Of a stretch of 47,662 bases of DNA, positions 25,712 to 34,479 are shown piece by piece. Made by a program: the position numbers and the translations under genes. The notes below the pieces were generated by a model, which saw only the letters and a program-made list of their open reading frames with translations, had not been told where the DNA came from and did not search any database. The stretch is taken from positions 1-47,662 of the forward strand of contig CAMDLK010000006.1 of assembly GCA_945901725.1 (NCBI GenBank). Reading direction: 5' to 3'. Position 1 is the stretch's first letter. Each line of letters opens with the position of its first letter. The stretch comes from Bifidobacterium breve. Its GTDB lineage: Bacteria; Actinomycetota; Acidimicrobiia; Acidimicrobiales; Ilumatobacteraceae.

Positions 25712-27976
25712 CTACGCGGGCACTAATTCGACCGTGACGGGGATGCCACTGAGAATTGCGTTACCCGACAAAGGGTCCAACAGTTGATCATCCGTGAGAA
25801 TGTTTGAGTTCACACCAGCTTTTTCTGAGGCTACGGCCATCTGTGTGCCTGGAACTCCGTGGCCCCACCCGTGCGGAACGCTGACAACACCTGGACGCAC
25901 AGAATCAGTTACTTCAGCTGGCACAACAATCTCACCAACACGACTTGCAATGCGCAGAGGCGAACCAGTGATGACTCCAAGACGTGCAGCGTCATCTGGA
26001 TGGATCTGTGCTGTACACGCAAGTGAACCTTTAGTGAGAACTTTGATGTTGTGCATCCATGAATTGTTTGACTTCAATTCACGTCGACCGACTAACAACA
26101 TTTGATCAACGTTTACAGATGCAATTGAGGCTTCGAGGCGTTGCAAATCATCAATGAATACTTGTGGCGACAACTCGATAAGGCCACTCGGTGTTCGCAA
26201 CATGTCAGGCAGTCGCGGCTCGAGCGCACCCAAGTCAACTCCGTGTGGATTGTCAATCAACATGTCGAGCGACAAACCATTCGGAACAGCGCCAAACGCT
26301 GAACCGTACGGCCCCGTTTGAATCACTAAATCAAGACTGCGTGCAGTTCCACGCCGACCTTTCGCATTCAGTGCATTCAATATCTCTTCTGCATCGCGAC
26401 CAAAGATTGGCGAGGACGAATTAGCAACCGCAGACAACACTGCCGCATTGATTGATTGATCATCTAATGCTTCAGCATCACAATCAGCACCAAGGCCTTG
26501 GAAGATGCCGGCCATCTTTAGCAAAATGTCTGCTTCGTCTGGACTAGCAGGGTCGCGCTTCAACACAGGCTCGCTGTAGTTCGCAACGTTGCGCACTGCG
26601 TACAGATACAAACCAACGTCGTAATGATCTTTTTCTAATGATGACGGCGCAGGAAGAATTACATCTGCGTGACGCGTTGTTTCATTGACGTAAATATCAA
26701 TAGACACCATGAATTCAAGTTCGGCTAACGCCGTATCTAGTTGCTTCGAATGTGGTGTCGACAACACAGGGTTTCCTGCAACTGTGACCATGCCACGAAT
26801 TTGATTCTCGCCAGGAGTGAGGATTTCCTCGGCCAATGCGGCAACGGGATACTCACCCAATACTTCTGCTCTTTTGCTGACGCGACTATGACCGCGACCC
26901 ATTGCAAAACCTTTGCCTTTGCCGCCTTGTCCACGCGTTGTCGCACCACCTGTTGCAGGCATAGTGAACATTGAGCCACCGCGTTTGTCGATGTTGCCTG
27001 TAAGAACATTGATTGCTTCAATCAACCACGCACATGTTGTGCCGAATTCAACTGTGTTCACACCAATGCGTCCGTACACAGCGGCAGTCTTTGCGCTTGC
27101 AAGTTCACGCGCAAGTCTCACTGTGGTTTCAGCAGGAACACCCGTTGCAACGGCGACTGCCTCGGGAGTAAACGGTGCGATCGCTGCAGCAAACTCTTCA
27201 AGCCCGTTCAGAATCGACATGATGCGCGGTTCCATCTTCACCAGGTTCTCTTTGAACATCACGTTGGCCATTGCCGCCAAGAACAAACCATCAGTCCCCG
27301 GACGTATTGAAACCCATTCATCAGATGCTTCCACCGTGCGCGTACGACGTGGGTCAACCACAACGATTTTTCCGCCGCGTTCACGAATGCGTTCCATGCG
27401 ACCAGGGAAATCTGGCGCTGTGCACAAACTGCCATTAGAAGCGTGTGGGTTTGCACCCAACATCATTAGATAATCAGTGTGGTCGAGGTCTGGTACCGAG
27501 ATGCTTTGCGCAGTACCGAACATGTATCCGCCAGTCACATGTTTTGGAACCTGGTCAACAGTGGAAGCACTAAACACATTGCGCGTTCCCATTGAGCGAA
27601 GCATCGTGGCGCTAAACAATTGCGGCCCCAAGTTATGTGCGTTCGGATTTCCCAAATACGCAGCAAGTGCTCCGCGTCCGTGACGTTCGATGACACCAGA
27701 AAAACCGTCAGCTACGACTTTCCATGCTTCGTCCCACGACACCTCGACATGTTTCCCATCACGCTTCACCATCGGCATCCGTAACCGGTCCGGGTCTTCG
27801 TGCAACTGCTTCAGAGTGCTGCCCTTCGGGCAAATAAAGCCATGACTGAACACGTCTTTCTGGTCGCCACGAATTCGCACGATTTGTTCTTGCGGGTTCA
27901 CTGAAATCTCTAGGCCGCATGTGGCCTCACAGAGCGGGCAGGTGCGAAATACGGTGCGATTAGCGGTATCGGTCAT
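25712..27976 (-). CDS. molybdopterin-dependent oxidoreductase with N-terminal [4Fe-4S] site
   Basis: A 754-residue member of the DMSO-reductase superfamily (formate dehydrogenase/nitrate reductase-like). The N-terminal cluster motif is CPLCEATCGLEI with the fourth Cys in GFICPKG. The cofactor domains follow: MLGANPHASNG, GGKIVVVDPRRTRT, NVLTGNIDKRGGSMF, DIYVNETTRHADVILPAPSSLEKD and the C-terminal beta-barrel (IHPDDAARLGVITGSPLRI, VSVPHGWGHG). No twin-arginine signal is seen, so it is cytoplasmic. ATG 27976, just before the Fe-S motif, is preferred. The frame is open to 28192, but that would overlap the divergent reductase gene. There is no adjacent electron-transfer subunit, so substrate and partner are unknown. 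Confidence 0.9.
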   Translation of the reverse strand: MTDTANRTVFRTCPLCEATCGLEISVNPQEQIVRIRGDQKDVFSHGFICPKGSTLKQLHEDPDRLRMPMVKRDGKHVEVSWDEAWKVVADGFSGVIERHGRGALAAYLGNPNAHNLGPQLFSATMLRSMGTRNVFSASTVDQVPKHVTGGYMFGTAQSISVPDLDHTDYLMMLGANPHASNGSLCTAPDFPGRMERIRERGGKIVVVDPRRTRTVEASDEWVSIRPGTDGLFLAAMANVMFKENLVKMEPRIMSILNGLEEFAAAIAPFTPEAVAVATGVPAETTVRLARELASAKTAAVYGRIGVNTVEFGTTCAWLIEAINVLTGNIDKRGGSMFTMPATGGATTRGQGGKGKGFAMGRGHSRVSKRAEVLGEYPVAALAEEILTPGENQIRGMVTVAGNPVLSTPHSKQLDTALAELEFMVSIDIYVNETTRHADVILPAPSSLEKDHYDVGLYLYAVRNVANYSEPVLKRDPASPDEADILLKMAGIFQGLGADCDAEALDDQSINAAVLSAVANSSSPIFGRDAEEILNALNAKGRRGTARSLDLVIQTGPYGSAFGAVPNGLSLDMLIDNPHGVDLGALEPRLPDMLRTPSGLIELSPQVFIDDLQRLEASIASVNVDQMLLVGRRELKSNNSWMHNIKVLTKGSLACTAQIHPDDAARLGVITGSPLRIASRVGEIVVPAEVTDSVRPGVVSVPHGWGHGVPGTQMAVASEKAGVNSNILTDDQLLDPLSGNAILSGIPVTVELVPA

Positions 27977-28025
27977 TCCATAGATTGCCACGCCAACCAC
28001 GCCCAACTCGCAGTGTTCGTACACT

Positions 28026-28625
28026 GTGGGCATGACGAGCCCGTTACACAGTGTGGAGATCTGCATGATCTCTACTCCAGACGGCGTCATTGACGTCAAC
28101 GGGCGATCTCGACCATTGGGTGGGCCAGCAGACCAAGCGCGCCTTATTGCGTTGCGTGGAGCCGCTGCGGTCGTAATGGTGGGCGCCGGCACCGCGCGAA
28201 CCGAGAACTACGGGCCACCAAGCAAACCTGGCCTGCGCATCGCCGTTGTAACAAAGACATGCGCTCTTGAATTCACATCTCCCCTCTTTTCCTCAGGGGC
28301 CGGACTGATTGCAACGACTATGTCTGCGCCAGCCCTCAGCGTGGACACTGTGCGCGCCGGCGATACCGATGTTGACATGGCGGGAATCATTGCCCAATTG
28401 CCTCACGGTGTAGTTCACGTGGAAGGCGGCCCAATGTTGAACGCTGCTTTGTTTGATGCCGATTGTGTCGATGCAATCAATCTCACAATGTCCCCACGTT
28501 TAGGTGGTTTTCGAGCACCGTCTCTTAGTCAGGCACCACATGCACTGCGACATTTCACGTGCGTTTCGCTAACGACAGATAGCGATTTTGTTTTCGCGCG
28601 ATACGAAAAAGTTATGTCTGCTTAA
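28026..28625 (+). CDS. RibD C-terminal-like pyrimidine reductase-family protein
   Basis: A 199-residue protein with the dihydrofolate-reductase-like fold of the RibD reductase domain. Marks are CMISTPDGVIDVNGRSRPLG near the start, LRGAAAVVMVGAGTARTENY, and the substrate-loop segment GVVHVEGGPMLNAALFDADC with a final LTMSPRLGG. The deaminase half of RibD is absent. In actinobacteria such stand-alone reductases may act in riboflavin, F420 or related pathways; which one is not shown here. It is about 30 residues shorter than many relatives, and the exact start (GTG 28026) is uncertain. It is divergent from the molybdopterin enzyme and its 3' end overlaps nrdR by 14 bp. Confidence 0.8.
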   Translation: MGMTSPLHSVEICMISTPDGVIDVNGRSRPLGGPADQARLIALRGAAAVVMVGAGTARTENYGPPSKPGLRIAVVTKTCALEFTSPLFSSGAGLIATTMSAPALSVDTVRAGDTDVDMAGIIAQLPHGVVHVEGGPMLNAALFDADCVDAINLTMSPRLGGFRAPSLSQAPHALRHFTCVSLTTDSDFVFARYEKVMSA

Positions 28626-29070
28626 GCAGAGCAAGTTCGCGGCGAAATGCAGCGGCGTCATCAAAGTTTTTGTACACACTTGCGAATCGCATGTATGCAA
28701 CTTCGTCAAGAGCTTTCAAACGTTCAAGAACTGCATGACCGACAGTTGATGATGTGATCTCAGTTCCGGATGTCAGCGCAAGTCGCATGTCATCTTCCAC
28801 TGCCTCGGCCAATGCCTCAATCGATGCCTCATCGACTGGACGTCCCTTACAAGCTGAACGCACACCAAATGTGACTTTTGCTCGGTCAAATGGTTCAGGA
28901 GAACCCGAACGTTTCATCACCAGCAACGGTGCCTCTTCCAAGCGTTCATAGGTTGTAAATCTGTAGGCGCACTCTGGGCAAGCACGACGACGCCGAATGG
29001 CCGCGCCATCATCGGCGGGGCGAGAGTCGATCACCTTGGTGTCGTCATGTGGGCATACGGGGCAATGCAC
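28612..29070 (-). CDS. nrdR: transcriptional repressor NrdR
   Basis: NrdR senses ATP/dATP and represses ribonucleotide reductase genes. The 152-residue product begins with a zinc ribbon (Cys3, Cys6, Cys31, Cys34) containing the conserved DSRPADDGAAIRRRRACPEC. An ATP-cone domain follows (about 46-136, LLVMKRSGSPEPFDRAKVTF...EVAYMRFASVYKNF). The start is GTG at 29070 with no usable spacing for a ribosome-binding site, so the mRNA may be leaderless. The order nrdR–LysM gene–lexA is conserved in Actinomycetota. Candidate target boxes lie upstream of nrdJ. Confidence 0.97.
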   Translation of the reverse strand: MHCPVCPHDDTKVIDSRPADDGAAIRRRRACPECAYRFTTYERLEEAPLLVMKRSGSPEPFDRAKVTFGVRSACKGRPVDEASIEALAEAVEDDMRLALTSGTEITSSTVGHAVLERLKALDEVAYMRFASVYKNFDDAAAFRRELALLKQT

Positions 29071-29140
29071 TCCGCTAACTCTAAATGACTACAACTTGCC
29101 TATGTGCCATTTTGGCCATTTTTAGCAAGGAATAAAGCAT

Positions 29141-29485
29141 TTATGGAATGCGGACGACCTGACCGGCTTCGATGCGAGCACCATTGGCGCGAACCAATTC
29201 GCGAACAAGTTCAGATATGTCGCCAGTTGGGGCGATGGTGCGAGCGATGTCCCACAATGTGTCGCCTGACTGGGCAACTACTGAACGAGGGATGATCTGA
29301 TCAGCTGGAGCCGGATCAGAAGCAAATGCCCCCGAGGTGACGAGGCCAGAGGCCAATCCGAAGATAATGATCGCACCAAGGGTGCGACGGCGGCGCTGGA
29401 AGGTACGAACACTTGGCCGGCGGCGAGCAACGGCTTCTGTGCGGTATGAACCTGTGAACAAGAGTGGATCGATGGTGGTTGCCAT
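29141..29485 (-). CDS. LysM-domain membrane protein, probable SOS-regulated envelope/division factor
   Basis: A 114-residue protein with a basic cytoplasmic N-terminus (VARRRPSVRTFQRRRR), one transmembrane helix (about 37-56) and an extracytoplasmic LysM domain (about 69-113, SGDTLWDIARTIAPTGDI...VRANGARIEAGQVVRI) that would bind peptidoglycan. The ATG has AAAGGA 8 nt upstream. It lies between nrdR and lexA and diverges from lexA across five LexA boxes. The same slot holds the damage-induced division inhibitor/cell-wall protein ChiZ (Rv2719c) in Mycobacterium, and small YneA/DivS-type proteins do this job elsewhere. SOS control and a role in delaying division are therefore likely, but inferred. 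No hydrolase domain is visible. Confidence 0.85.
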   Translation of the reverse strand: MATTIDPLLFTGSYRTEAVARRRPSVRTFQRRRRTLGAIIIFGLASGLVTSGAFASDPAPADQIIPRSVVAQSGDTLWDIARTIAPTGDISELVRELVRANGARIEAGQVVRIP

Positions 29486-29547
29486 GTGGGGATTCCTTTC
29501 GGGGTAAGGGGTTAAGGACCGTGAGGTCTATGTATTGGAAACCGTAG

Positions 29548-29654
29548 CGAACGGGTGTTCGATAGTTTGCCCGAACAGGTGTTCGTAGTCAAGCATCTTC
29601 CAGAACATTTGTTCTACGAACAGGTGTTTGACCTTGAGGGCGAACACCTGTACG
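29548..29654. promoter_or_regulatory. array of five LexA (SOS) boxes
   Basis: Sites of the form CGAAC-N4-GTTCG occur at 29548-29561 (CGAACGGGTGTTCG), 29572-29585 (CGAACAGGTGTTCG), 29602-29615 (AGAACATTTGTTCT), 29617-29630 (CGAACAGGTGTTTG) and 29641-29654 (CGAACACCTGTACG). The first two are perfect, the third is a perfect palindrome with changed outer bases, and the last two have one mismatch each. They fill the region between the divergent LysM gene and lexA. The last box ends 9 bp before the lexA start codon. Confidence 0.92.
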
Positions 29655-29663
29655 CTCATCTCC

Positions 29664-30293
29664 ATGTCCGAAGCACTCACACCCCGCCAACGCGAAATCC
29701 TCAACGTCATTTCCACCAGCATGCAGGAACGGGGCTACCCGCCATCCGTACGTGAAATTGGCGAGGCCGTCGGCCTTAACTCCCCCTCCACCGTGCACAA
29801 CCATCTCAACACATTGCAGAAGATGGGCTTCCTTCGTCGTGACCCGACAAAGCCTCGTGCTCTCGAAGTTCGCTTCGATACCAACTCCGAAGTTGCCATG
29901 GAACGTCGTCCGTCTCGTCACGTTCCTCTTATTGGTGAAGTTGCAGCCGGTACTGGTTTGTTGGCGCAACAGAACGTTGAAGACCTCATTCCACTTCCTA
30001 CAGACTTCACAGGCGAGGGCGAACTGTTTATGTTGCGCGTTCGCGGTGACTCAATGATCGACGCCGGAATTCTTGATGGGGACTTTGTTGTTGCCCGTCA
30101 ACAGCAAACAGCCGACAATGGCGACATTGTTGTTGCAGGTATTCCGGGTGATGAAGCAACCGTTAAAACGTTCAAGAAGTCCGGTAACAAGATCACTCTT
30201 GTCCCAGCGAATCCAACAATGGATCCAATGGTGTTTACATCAGACGAAGTCAGCGTGTTCGGTAAAGTCGTTACCGTCATGCGACGGTTGTAA
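29664..30293 (+). CDS. lexA: SOS-response repressor LexA
   Basis: LexA represses DNA-damage genes and self-cleaves when RecA filaments form. The 209-residue product has an N-terminal winged helix (LTPRQREILNVI...GYPPSVREIGEAVGLNSPST) and a C-terminal peptidase domain. The cleavage site is Ala95-Gly96 in EVAAGTG, the catalytic Ser130 is in RGDSMIDAG and Lys168 is in EATVKTFKK, so auto-cleavage should work. ATG 29664 fits the family; the frame extends 12 codons into the LexA-box region without homology. There is no clear Shine-Dalgarno, so a leaderless mRNA is possible. Five LexA boxes upstream imply tight autoregulation. Confidence 0.97.
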   Translation: MSEALTPRQREILNVISTSMQERGYPPSVREIGEAVGLNSPSTVHNHLNTLQKMGFLRRDPTKPRALEVRFDTNSEVAMERRPSRHVPLIGEVAAGTGLLAQQNVEDLIPLPTDFTGEGELFMLRVRGDSMIDAGILDGDFVVARQQQTADNGDIVVAGIPGDEATVKTFKKSGNKITLVPANPTMDPMVFTSDEVSVFGKVVTVMRRL

Positions 30294-30307
30294 CTTCACC
30301 TCGTTTA

Positions 30308-31426
30308 TTACATTCCTAATCGTTTGGCAACAAGGTGCAATTTGGCATCTGGTTGCACCACAGCGACGCGCACATTGTGCGATCCACCTGCGCCGTAAAA
30401 ATCACCGGGGCTCACTAACGCTCCGCCTTCACGTGCCAGTTTCTCTGTAAAGCTCCACGCGTCTCCCGCGTTGAACCACAAGTAAAAGCCACCGTCAGGC
30501 ATTGCGATATCAATTCCTGACCACTTCGACAATGTTGTCGCCATGAATTCAAGTCGCGTGCGGTAACGATCACGTTGCACACGAACATGTTCATCGTCAT
30601 CTAATGCTGCAACGCCAGCTGCTTGAGCCGGGCCGGGCAACATAAACCCGGCATGCTTACGCACCTCTTGCAAATACTCAACAATCTCAGCGTCACCTGC
30701 ATAGAAGCCGACTCGCAGTCCTGCAAGGTTTGAACGCTTCGACAACGAATGCACCGCAATCACGCCCTCGAGTCCGTGCTGCAAAATAGATTGTGCCGGT
30801 GTTGCCCAAATGAATTCGGTGTAGCACTCATCAGAGAACACGGGAATGTTGTGCGTCCGGCCCCATGTGGCTGCAGCTTTCAAGTCATCAAGCGCACCGG
30901 TTGGATTGCTTGGGCTATTGATCCACAACATCAGTGCACGTTGCCTGTCATCGCCAGAGACAGAGCCCAAGTCCATACGGCCATCGGCATCAACCCCGAC
31001 AGGAACCGCACGAAGCCCAGCAAGTACCGCGCCCATTTCATACGTGGGGTACGCAACGGCCGGATACAGCACTGTGTCGCGCCCAGGGCGACGAAGTTTC
31101 ATGTACTGAGGAGTTGTGGCCACAAACTCTTTCGTGCCGATACAAGCACTGATACGAGAAATAGGTACATCAATTTCAAACCTGCGACCCATCCATCGGG
31201 CAATGGAACGACGTAGGGCCTCAGAACCGATTGAGGCCGGATATCCCCGCTCGGAATTTGATTGAGACAATGCTTCAATTACTGCAGGTGGTGGCGGGTC
31301 GCACGGCGTACCAATAGACAAGTCAACAATTCCGCCGTCATGTGCTGCAGCAAGTTTTTGATACGCGTCTAAACGGTCATATGGGTATGGAGGTGGCACA
31401 AAGCCAACTGTGTCGCGATCAGTCAT
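30308..31426 (-). CDS. dapC: succinyldiaminopimelate aminotransferase (DapC-type class I/II PLP enzyme)
   Basis: A 372-residue fold-type I aminotransferase of the actinobacterial DapC type, which aminates N-succinyl-2-amino-6-oxopimelate in lysine/diaminopimelate synthesis. It shows FVPPPYPYDRLDAYQKLA at the start, VDLSIGTPCDPPP, LWINSPSNPTGAL, FSDECYTEFIW, the PLP-lysine motif SLSKRSNLAGLRVGF and PDGGFYLWFNAG near the end. It is the last gene of the minus-strand run containing dapF, 6 nt after hflX. That context supports the diaminopimelate assignment over other aminotransferases. Its end faces lexA, 14 bp away. Confidence 0.88.
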   Translation of the reverse strand: MTDRDTVGFVPPPYPYDRLDAYQKLAAAHDGGIVDLSIGTPCDPPPPAVIEALSQSNSERGYPASIGSEALRRSIARWMGRRFEIDVPISRISACIGTKEFVATTPQYMKLRRPGRDTVLYPAVAYPTYEMGAVLAGLRAVPVGVDADGRMDLGSVSGDDRQRALMLWINSPSNPTGALDDLKAAATWGRTHNIPVFSDECYTEFIWATPAQSILQHGLEGVIAVHSLSKRSNLAGLRVGFYAGDAEIVEYLQEVRKHAGFMLPGPAQAAGVAALDDDEHVRVQRDRYRTRLEFMATTLSKWSGIDIAMPDGGFYLWFNAGDAWSFTEKLAREGGALVSPGDFYGAGGSHNVRVAVVQPDAKLHLVAKRLGM

Positions 31427-31432
31427 GGATTC

Positions 31433-32746
31433 CTAGTTTCGCCGATTTGTTAGAGGAACAACGAACTCACGCAATCGACCTTCAGAGGCACCAGACAAGC
31501 GGGCGCGAATGCGCATTCCCTCGTCTTCGAGTTCCGACATGACAACTTCACCTTCGCGATGAATCGACGCAAGGATGTCGCCTCGGTCATACGGAACCAT
31601 CAACTCGGTCACTTGCGTAATCGCCCGCATACGGTCAGCCAAGCGACGCATCATGACCTCTAGACCTTCGTTGCGCAATGCGGACACTGCAACAGCCCCT
31701 TGATGATCTTCCACCAGAGACGCTCCCCAATCGTCTAGCAAGTCGGCTTTATTGAAGACAATGAACTCGGGAACTTGGTCTGCGCCAATTTCTGCAAGAA
31801 CTTCGCGAACAGCTGTGATTTGCTGCTCAGGGTGAACTGCACGTGCATCAACAACGTGCACCAACATGTCAGCTTCTGCTGCAATTTCTAATGTGCTCTT
31901 GAAGGATTCGATGAGTCCGTGGGGCAATTGACGAATGAACCCAACAGTGTCCGTAAGAAGCACTGGCTCTCCACCGGGCAACGACAAGCGCCGCGTGGTG
32001 GGGTCGAGAGTTGCAAACAATCGGTCTTCAACCAACACACCAGCACGTGTGAGTGAATTCAACAACGTTGATTTTCCGGCGTTTGTGTAGCCAACAATGA
32101 CAACAGACGCAAGACCACTGCGGCCTCTGCTCTTTCGCTGCGTCTGACGCGTGTGACGCAGTGCAACTAAGTCTTGTTCCAACTTTGTAATGCGACGCAT
32201 GATGCGACGACGGTCCACTTCGAGACGAGTTTCACCAGGTCCACGAGTACCAATTCCACCACCCTGCTGCGAGAGACCTGCTTTTGCACCACGACGCAAA
32301 CGAGGCAATCGGTAACGCAACATGGCCAATTCGACTTGCGCTTTACCTTCAAGCGTGTGCGCGTTCTGAGCGAAGATGTCAAGAATTACTGCAGTGCGGT
32401 CGAGCGCTGTTCGCCCCAGAGCCTTTTCTAAGTTGTACTGCTGACCAGGCGATAATTCGTTATCAAATACCACGGTGTCAGCATCGAGCGCCAAACACAC
32501 TTCTTTCAGCTCATCAACTTTTCCTTTGCCGATGTAAAACGTCGAATCAGGAGAATCACGACGCTGCGTTACCCGTGCAGCTTCGTCAGCACCTGCCGTA
32601 TCAATTAACAATGACAGTTCGTCAAGACCTTCTTCGGTCTCGTCATCTGTTTGTCCGCCCATGGTGACACCGACCAACACAATGCGTTCCCGAAATGTGC
32701 GCTCGATAAGAGTCGCGCCGAGCGCCTCTTGGTACGGGTTACTCAT
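31433..32746 (-). CDS. hflX: ribosome-associated GTPase HflX
   Basis: A 437-residue GTPase that splits stalled or hibernating ribosomes. The N-terminal HflX domain includes STFYIGKGKVDELK, VVFDNELSPGQQYNLEKAL and DRTAVILDIFAQNAHTLEGK. A helical linker follows with GGGIGTRGPGETRLE. The G domain has G1 GYTNAGKST, G3 DTVGFI, G4 FNKADL and G5 VSALR. All GTP-binding motifs are intact. The start overlaps dapF by ATGA. The dapF–hflX pairing is conserved in Actinomycetota. Confidence 0.97.
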   Translation of the reverse strand: MSNPYQEALGATLIERTFRERIVLVGVTMGGQTDDETEEGLDELSLLIDTAGADEAARVTQRRDSPDSTFYIGKGKVDELKEVCLALDADTVVFDNELSPGQQYNLEKALGRTALDRTAVILDIFAQNAHTLEGKAQVELAMLRYRLPRLRRGAKAGLSQQGGGIGTRGPGETRLEVDRRRIMRRITKLEQDLVALRHTRQTQRKSRGRSGLASVVIVGYTNAGKSTLLNSLTRAGVLVEDRLFATLDPTTRRLSLPGGEPVLLTDTVGFIRQLPHGLIESFKSTLEIAAEADMLVHVVDARAVHPEQQITAVREVLAEIGADQVPEFIVFNKADLLDDWGASLVEDHQGAVAVSALRNEGLEVMMRRLADRMRAITQVTELMVPYDRGDILASIHREGEVVMSELEDEGMRIRARLSGASEGRLREFVVPLTNRRN

Positions 32747-33558
32747 GCATGAACCGTGATGCTGCCAATGAACACAGCCGGCCCAATCAGCGTGGCGCGC
32801 CGATCATCAGAAATGCGCACGCGAGCGTCTCCGCCATCCATGTGCACAACAACATGTTCCACCGAACGCGGAACTAGCCCCCACACCAAGGCCGCTTCAG
32901 CTGCAGCACACGCACCAGTTCCACACGCACGCGTGATGCCTGCACCGCGCTCGTGCACGCGCATAGTGATTGCGTTCGTTTCAGGGCCTGGCTCGATGAT
33001 TTCTAAGTTGATGTGCGGCACTAGCGAACCAAGCTGCACTAGGTCTACTGCTCGAACTTCTTCAACGCCCACCACCGAGTGCGGGTTCCCAAGCGAAACG
33101 TGACGAACTGGACGAATTGGATCACATTGCAACGATGTCCAGTTGTGCGGCTCTTCAAGATCTTCCACGTAACCCATGTCAACACTGATGTGAATGGTGT
33201 CGTCATCCCATTCGCTCGTAACTACTGCTTCGCGTGAACCTGCGTCAGTTGATACCTCATACACAGTTCCGGCAACACCTTTCAACGTGAAGTGTGCAGC
33301 TTGTACCAAACAACGAATTCCGTTGCCGCTCATTTCGGCGAGACTTCCATCTGCGTTATACAAACTCATACCAAGTGTTGTGTTGTCAACAATTGTCAGC
33401 AACAACAATCCGTCTGCCCCTACGCCAGTGGAGCGCTCACACCACTTCTGTGCCAACTGCGGCCAATTCGACTGATCGCCCTGTGCCATGTCGTACACAA
33501 GAAAGTCATTGCCGAGGCCATGGTGTTTTGAAAGCGAAACGTGCATTGGCACAGACAC
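32743..33558 (-). CDS. dapF: diaminopimelate epimerase
   Basis: DapF interconverts LL- and meso-diaminopimelate for lysine and peptidoglycan. The 271-residue product has SKHHGLGNDFLVYD at the N-terminus. The first catalytic Cys is in MSGNGIRCLVQAA and the second in RACGTGACAAA. HVSLGNPHSVV is also typical. The GTG start at 33558 forms a TAGTG overlap with the miaA stop; an ATG four codons later is an alternative. It is translationally coupled both upstream (miaA) and downstream (hflX). Confidence 0.97.
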   Translation of the reverse strand: MSVPMHVSLSKHHGLGNDFLVYDMAQGDQSNWPQLAQKWCERSTGVGADGLLLLTIVDNTTLGMSLYNADGSLAEMSGNGIRCLVQAAHFTLKGVAGTVYEVSTDAGSREAVVTSEWDDDTIHISVDMGYVEDLEEPHNWTSLQCDPIRPVRHVSLGNPHSVVGVEEVRAVDLVQLGSLVPHINLEIIEPGPETNAITMRVHERGAGITRACGTGACAAAEAALVWGLVPRSVEHVVVHMDGGDARVRISDDRRATLIGPAVFIGSITVHA

Positions 33559-34475
33559 TATTCCAATGCAGCTGCCACCACAGGGGTGACTTCTTCAATG
33601 GGGTCTTCATGCACATCAACCCATTGGATTCGGGGGTCACGGCGAAACCAGCGGTCTTGGCGAACAGCAAACTGCTGGGTGCGCAAAATAGTGGCAGCTA
33701 CCGCCTCGTCTATCGACCAGCGACCTTCCAGGTGTTCAATCATTTCCTTGTACCCAAGAGCTTGCCGAGCAGTGAACGCCAGTCCGTTTGGTTCAGCCAA
33801 GAGGGCGCGAACTTCTTCAACGAGCCCTCGTTCCATCATGATGTTCACCCGTTGAGCGATTCGTGCCCGAAGTACGTCGCGGTCCCAACGCAACCCGATC
33901 AGTGTTGTTGTCGTGGGGCTGTAGGAACCAATTCCTTCGCCGAATGAACTGAACTTCTCACCACTTCCCAGACACACTTCAAGTGCACGAATAAGCCGGC
34001 GACGGTTGTTTGGATCCATCTTTGTGGTTGCTTCAGGGTCGAGCGCGAACAACTGGGCAAACATCGCCTCAGTGTCTTCGTTCGCCTCTAACTCGGCTCG
34101 AATCTCGGGGTATTCACCTGGCATGTCTAGGCCGTCAACAATGGCTGTGACATACAGACCAGTTCCACCAACAATCAATTCAGATGCGCCAGCATCAGAA
34201 ATCGCCACGCGGGCAGCCGCCACGTTTTCGACATAGTGAGCCACCGTATGTCGGTCGTTAGGTTCAGCCACATCAAGACAATGATGCGGAATCAGAGCTT
34301 GGTCTGCCGCCGATGGCTTTGCAGTACCGATATCCATTCGTTTGTACACCTGCATTGAGTCCGCGATGATGACATGCACTGAGCCTTTTGGTTGTAGTGC
34401 AGCTGCAGTCATCGCTACGTCACTTTTACCGCTAGCTGTTGGCCCAAGCACAACAACTGATTTACGAATAGTCAT
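33558..34475 (-). CDS. miaA: tRNA dimethylallyltransferase
   Basis: MiaA adds a dimethylallyl group to N6 of A37 in tRNAs reading U-starting codons. The 305-residue product has the P-loop GPTASGKSDVA, then DSMQVYKRMDIGTAKPS, the catalytic-loop HHCLDVAEPND, VGGTGLYVTAIVDGL, DPNNRRRLIRALEV and QFAVRQDRWFRRDPRI near the C-terminus. Its product is the substrate of MiaB, encoded immediately upstream (4 nt between stop and start). The stop overlaps dapF by one base. Confidence 0.97.
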   Translation of the reverse strand: MTIRKSVVVLGPTASGKSDVAMTAAALQPKGSVHVIIADSMQVYKRMDIGTAKPSAADQALIPHHCLDVAEPNDRHTVAHYVENVAAARVAISDAGASELIVGGTGLYVTAIVDGLDMPGEYPEIRAELEANEDTEAMFAQLFALDPEATTKMDPNNRRRLIRALEVCLGSGEKFSSFGEGIGSYSPTTTTLIGLRWDRDVLRARIAQRVNIMMERGLVEEVRALLAEPNGLAFTARQALGYKEMIEHLEGRWSIDEAVAATILRTQQFAVRQDRWFRRDPRIQWVDVHEDPIEEVTPVVAAALE

Positions 34476-34479
34476 GCAG

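Noticed and set aside
25544-25726. Short plus-strand frames between nrdJ and the molybdopterin gene
   Set aside because: No ribosome-binding site, no recognisable protein, overlap with candidate regulatory sites and with the end of the molybdopterin gene.
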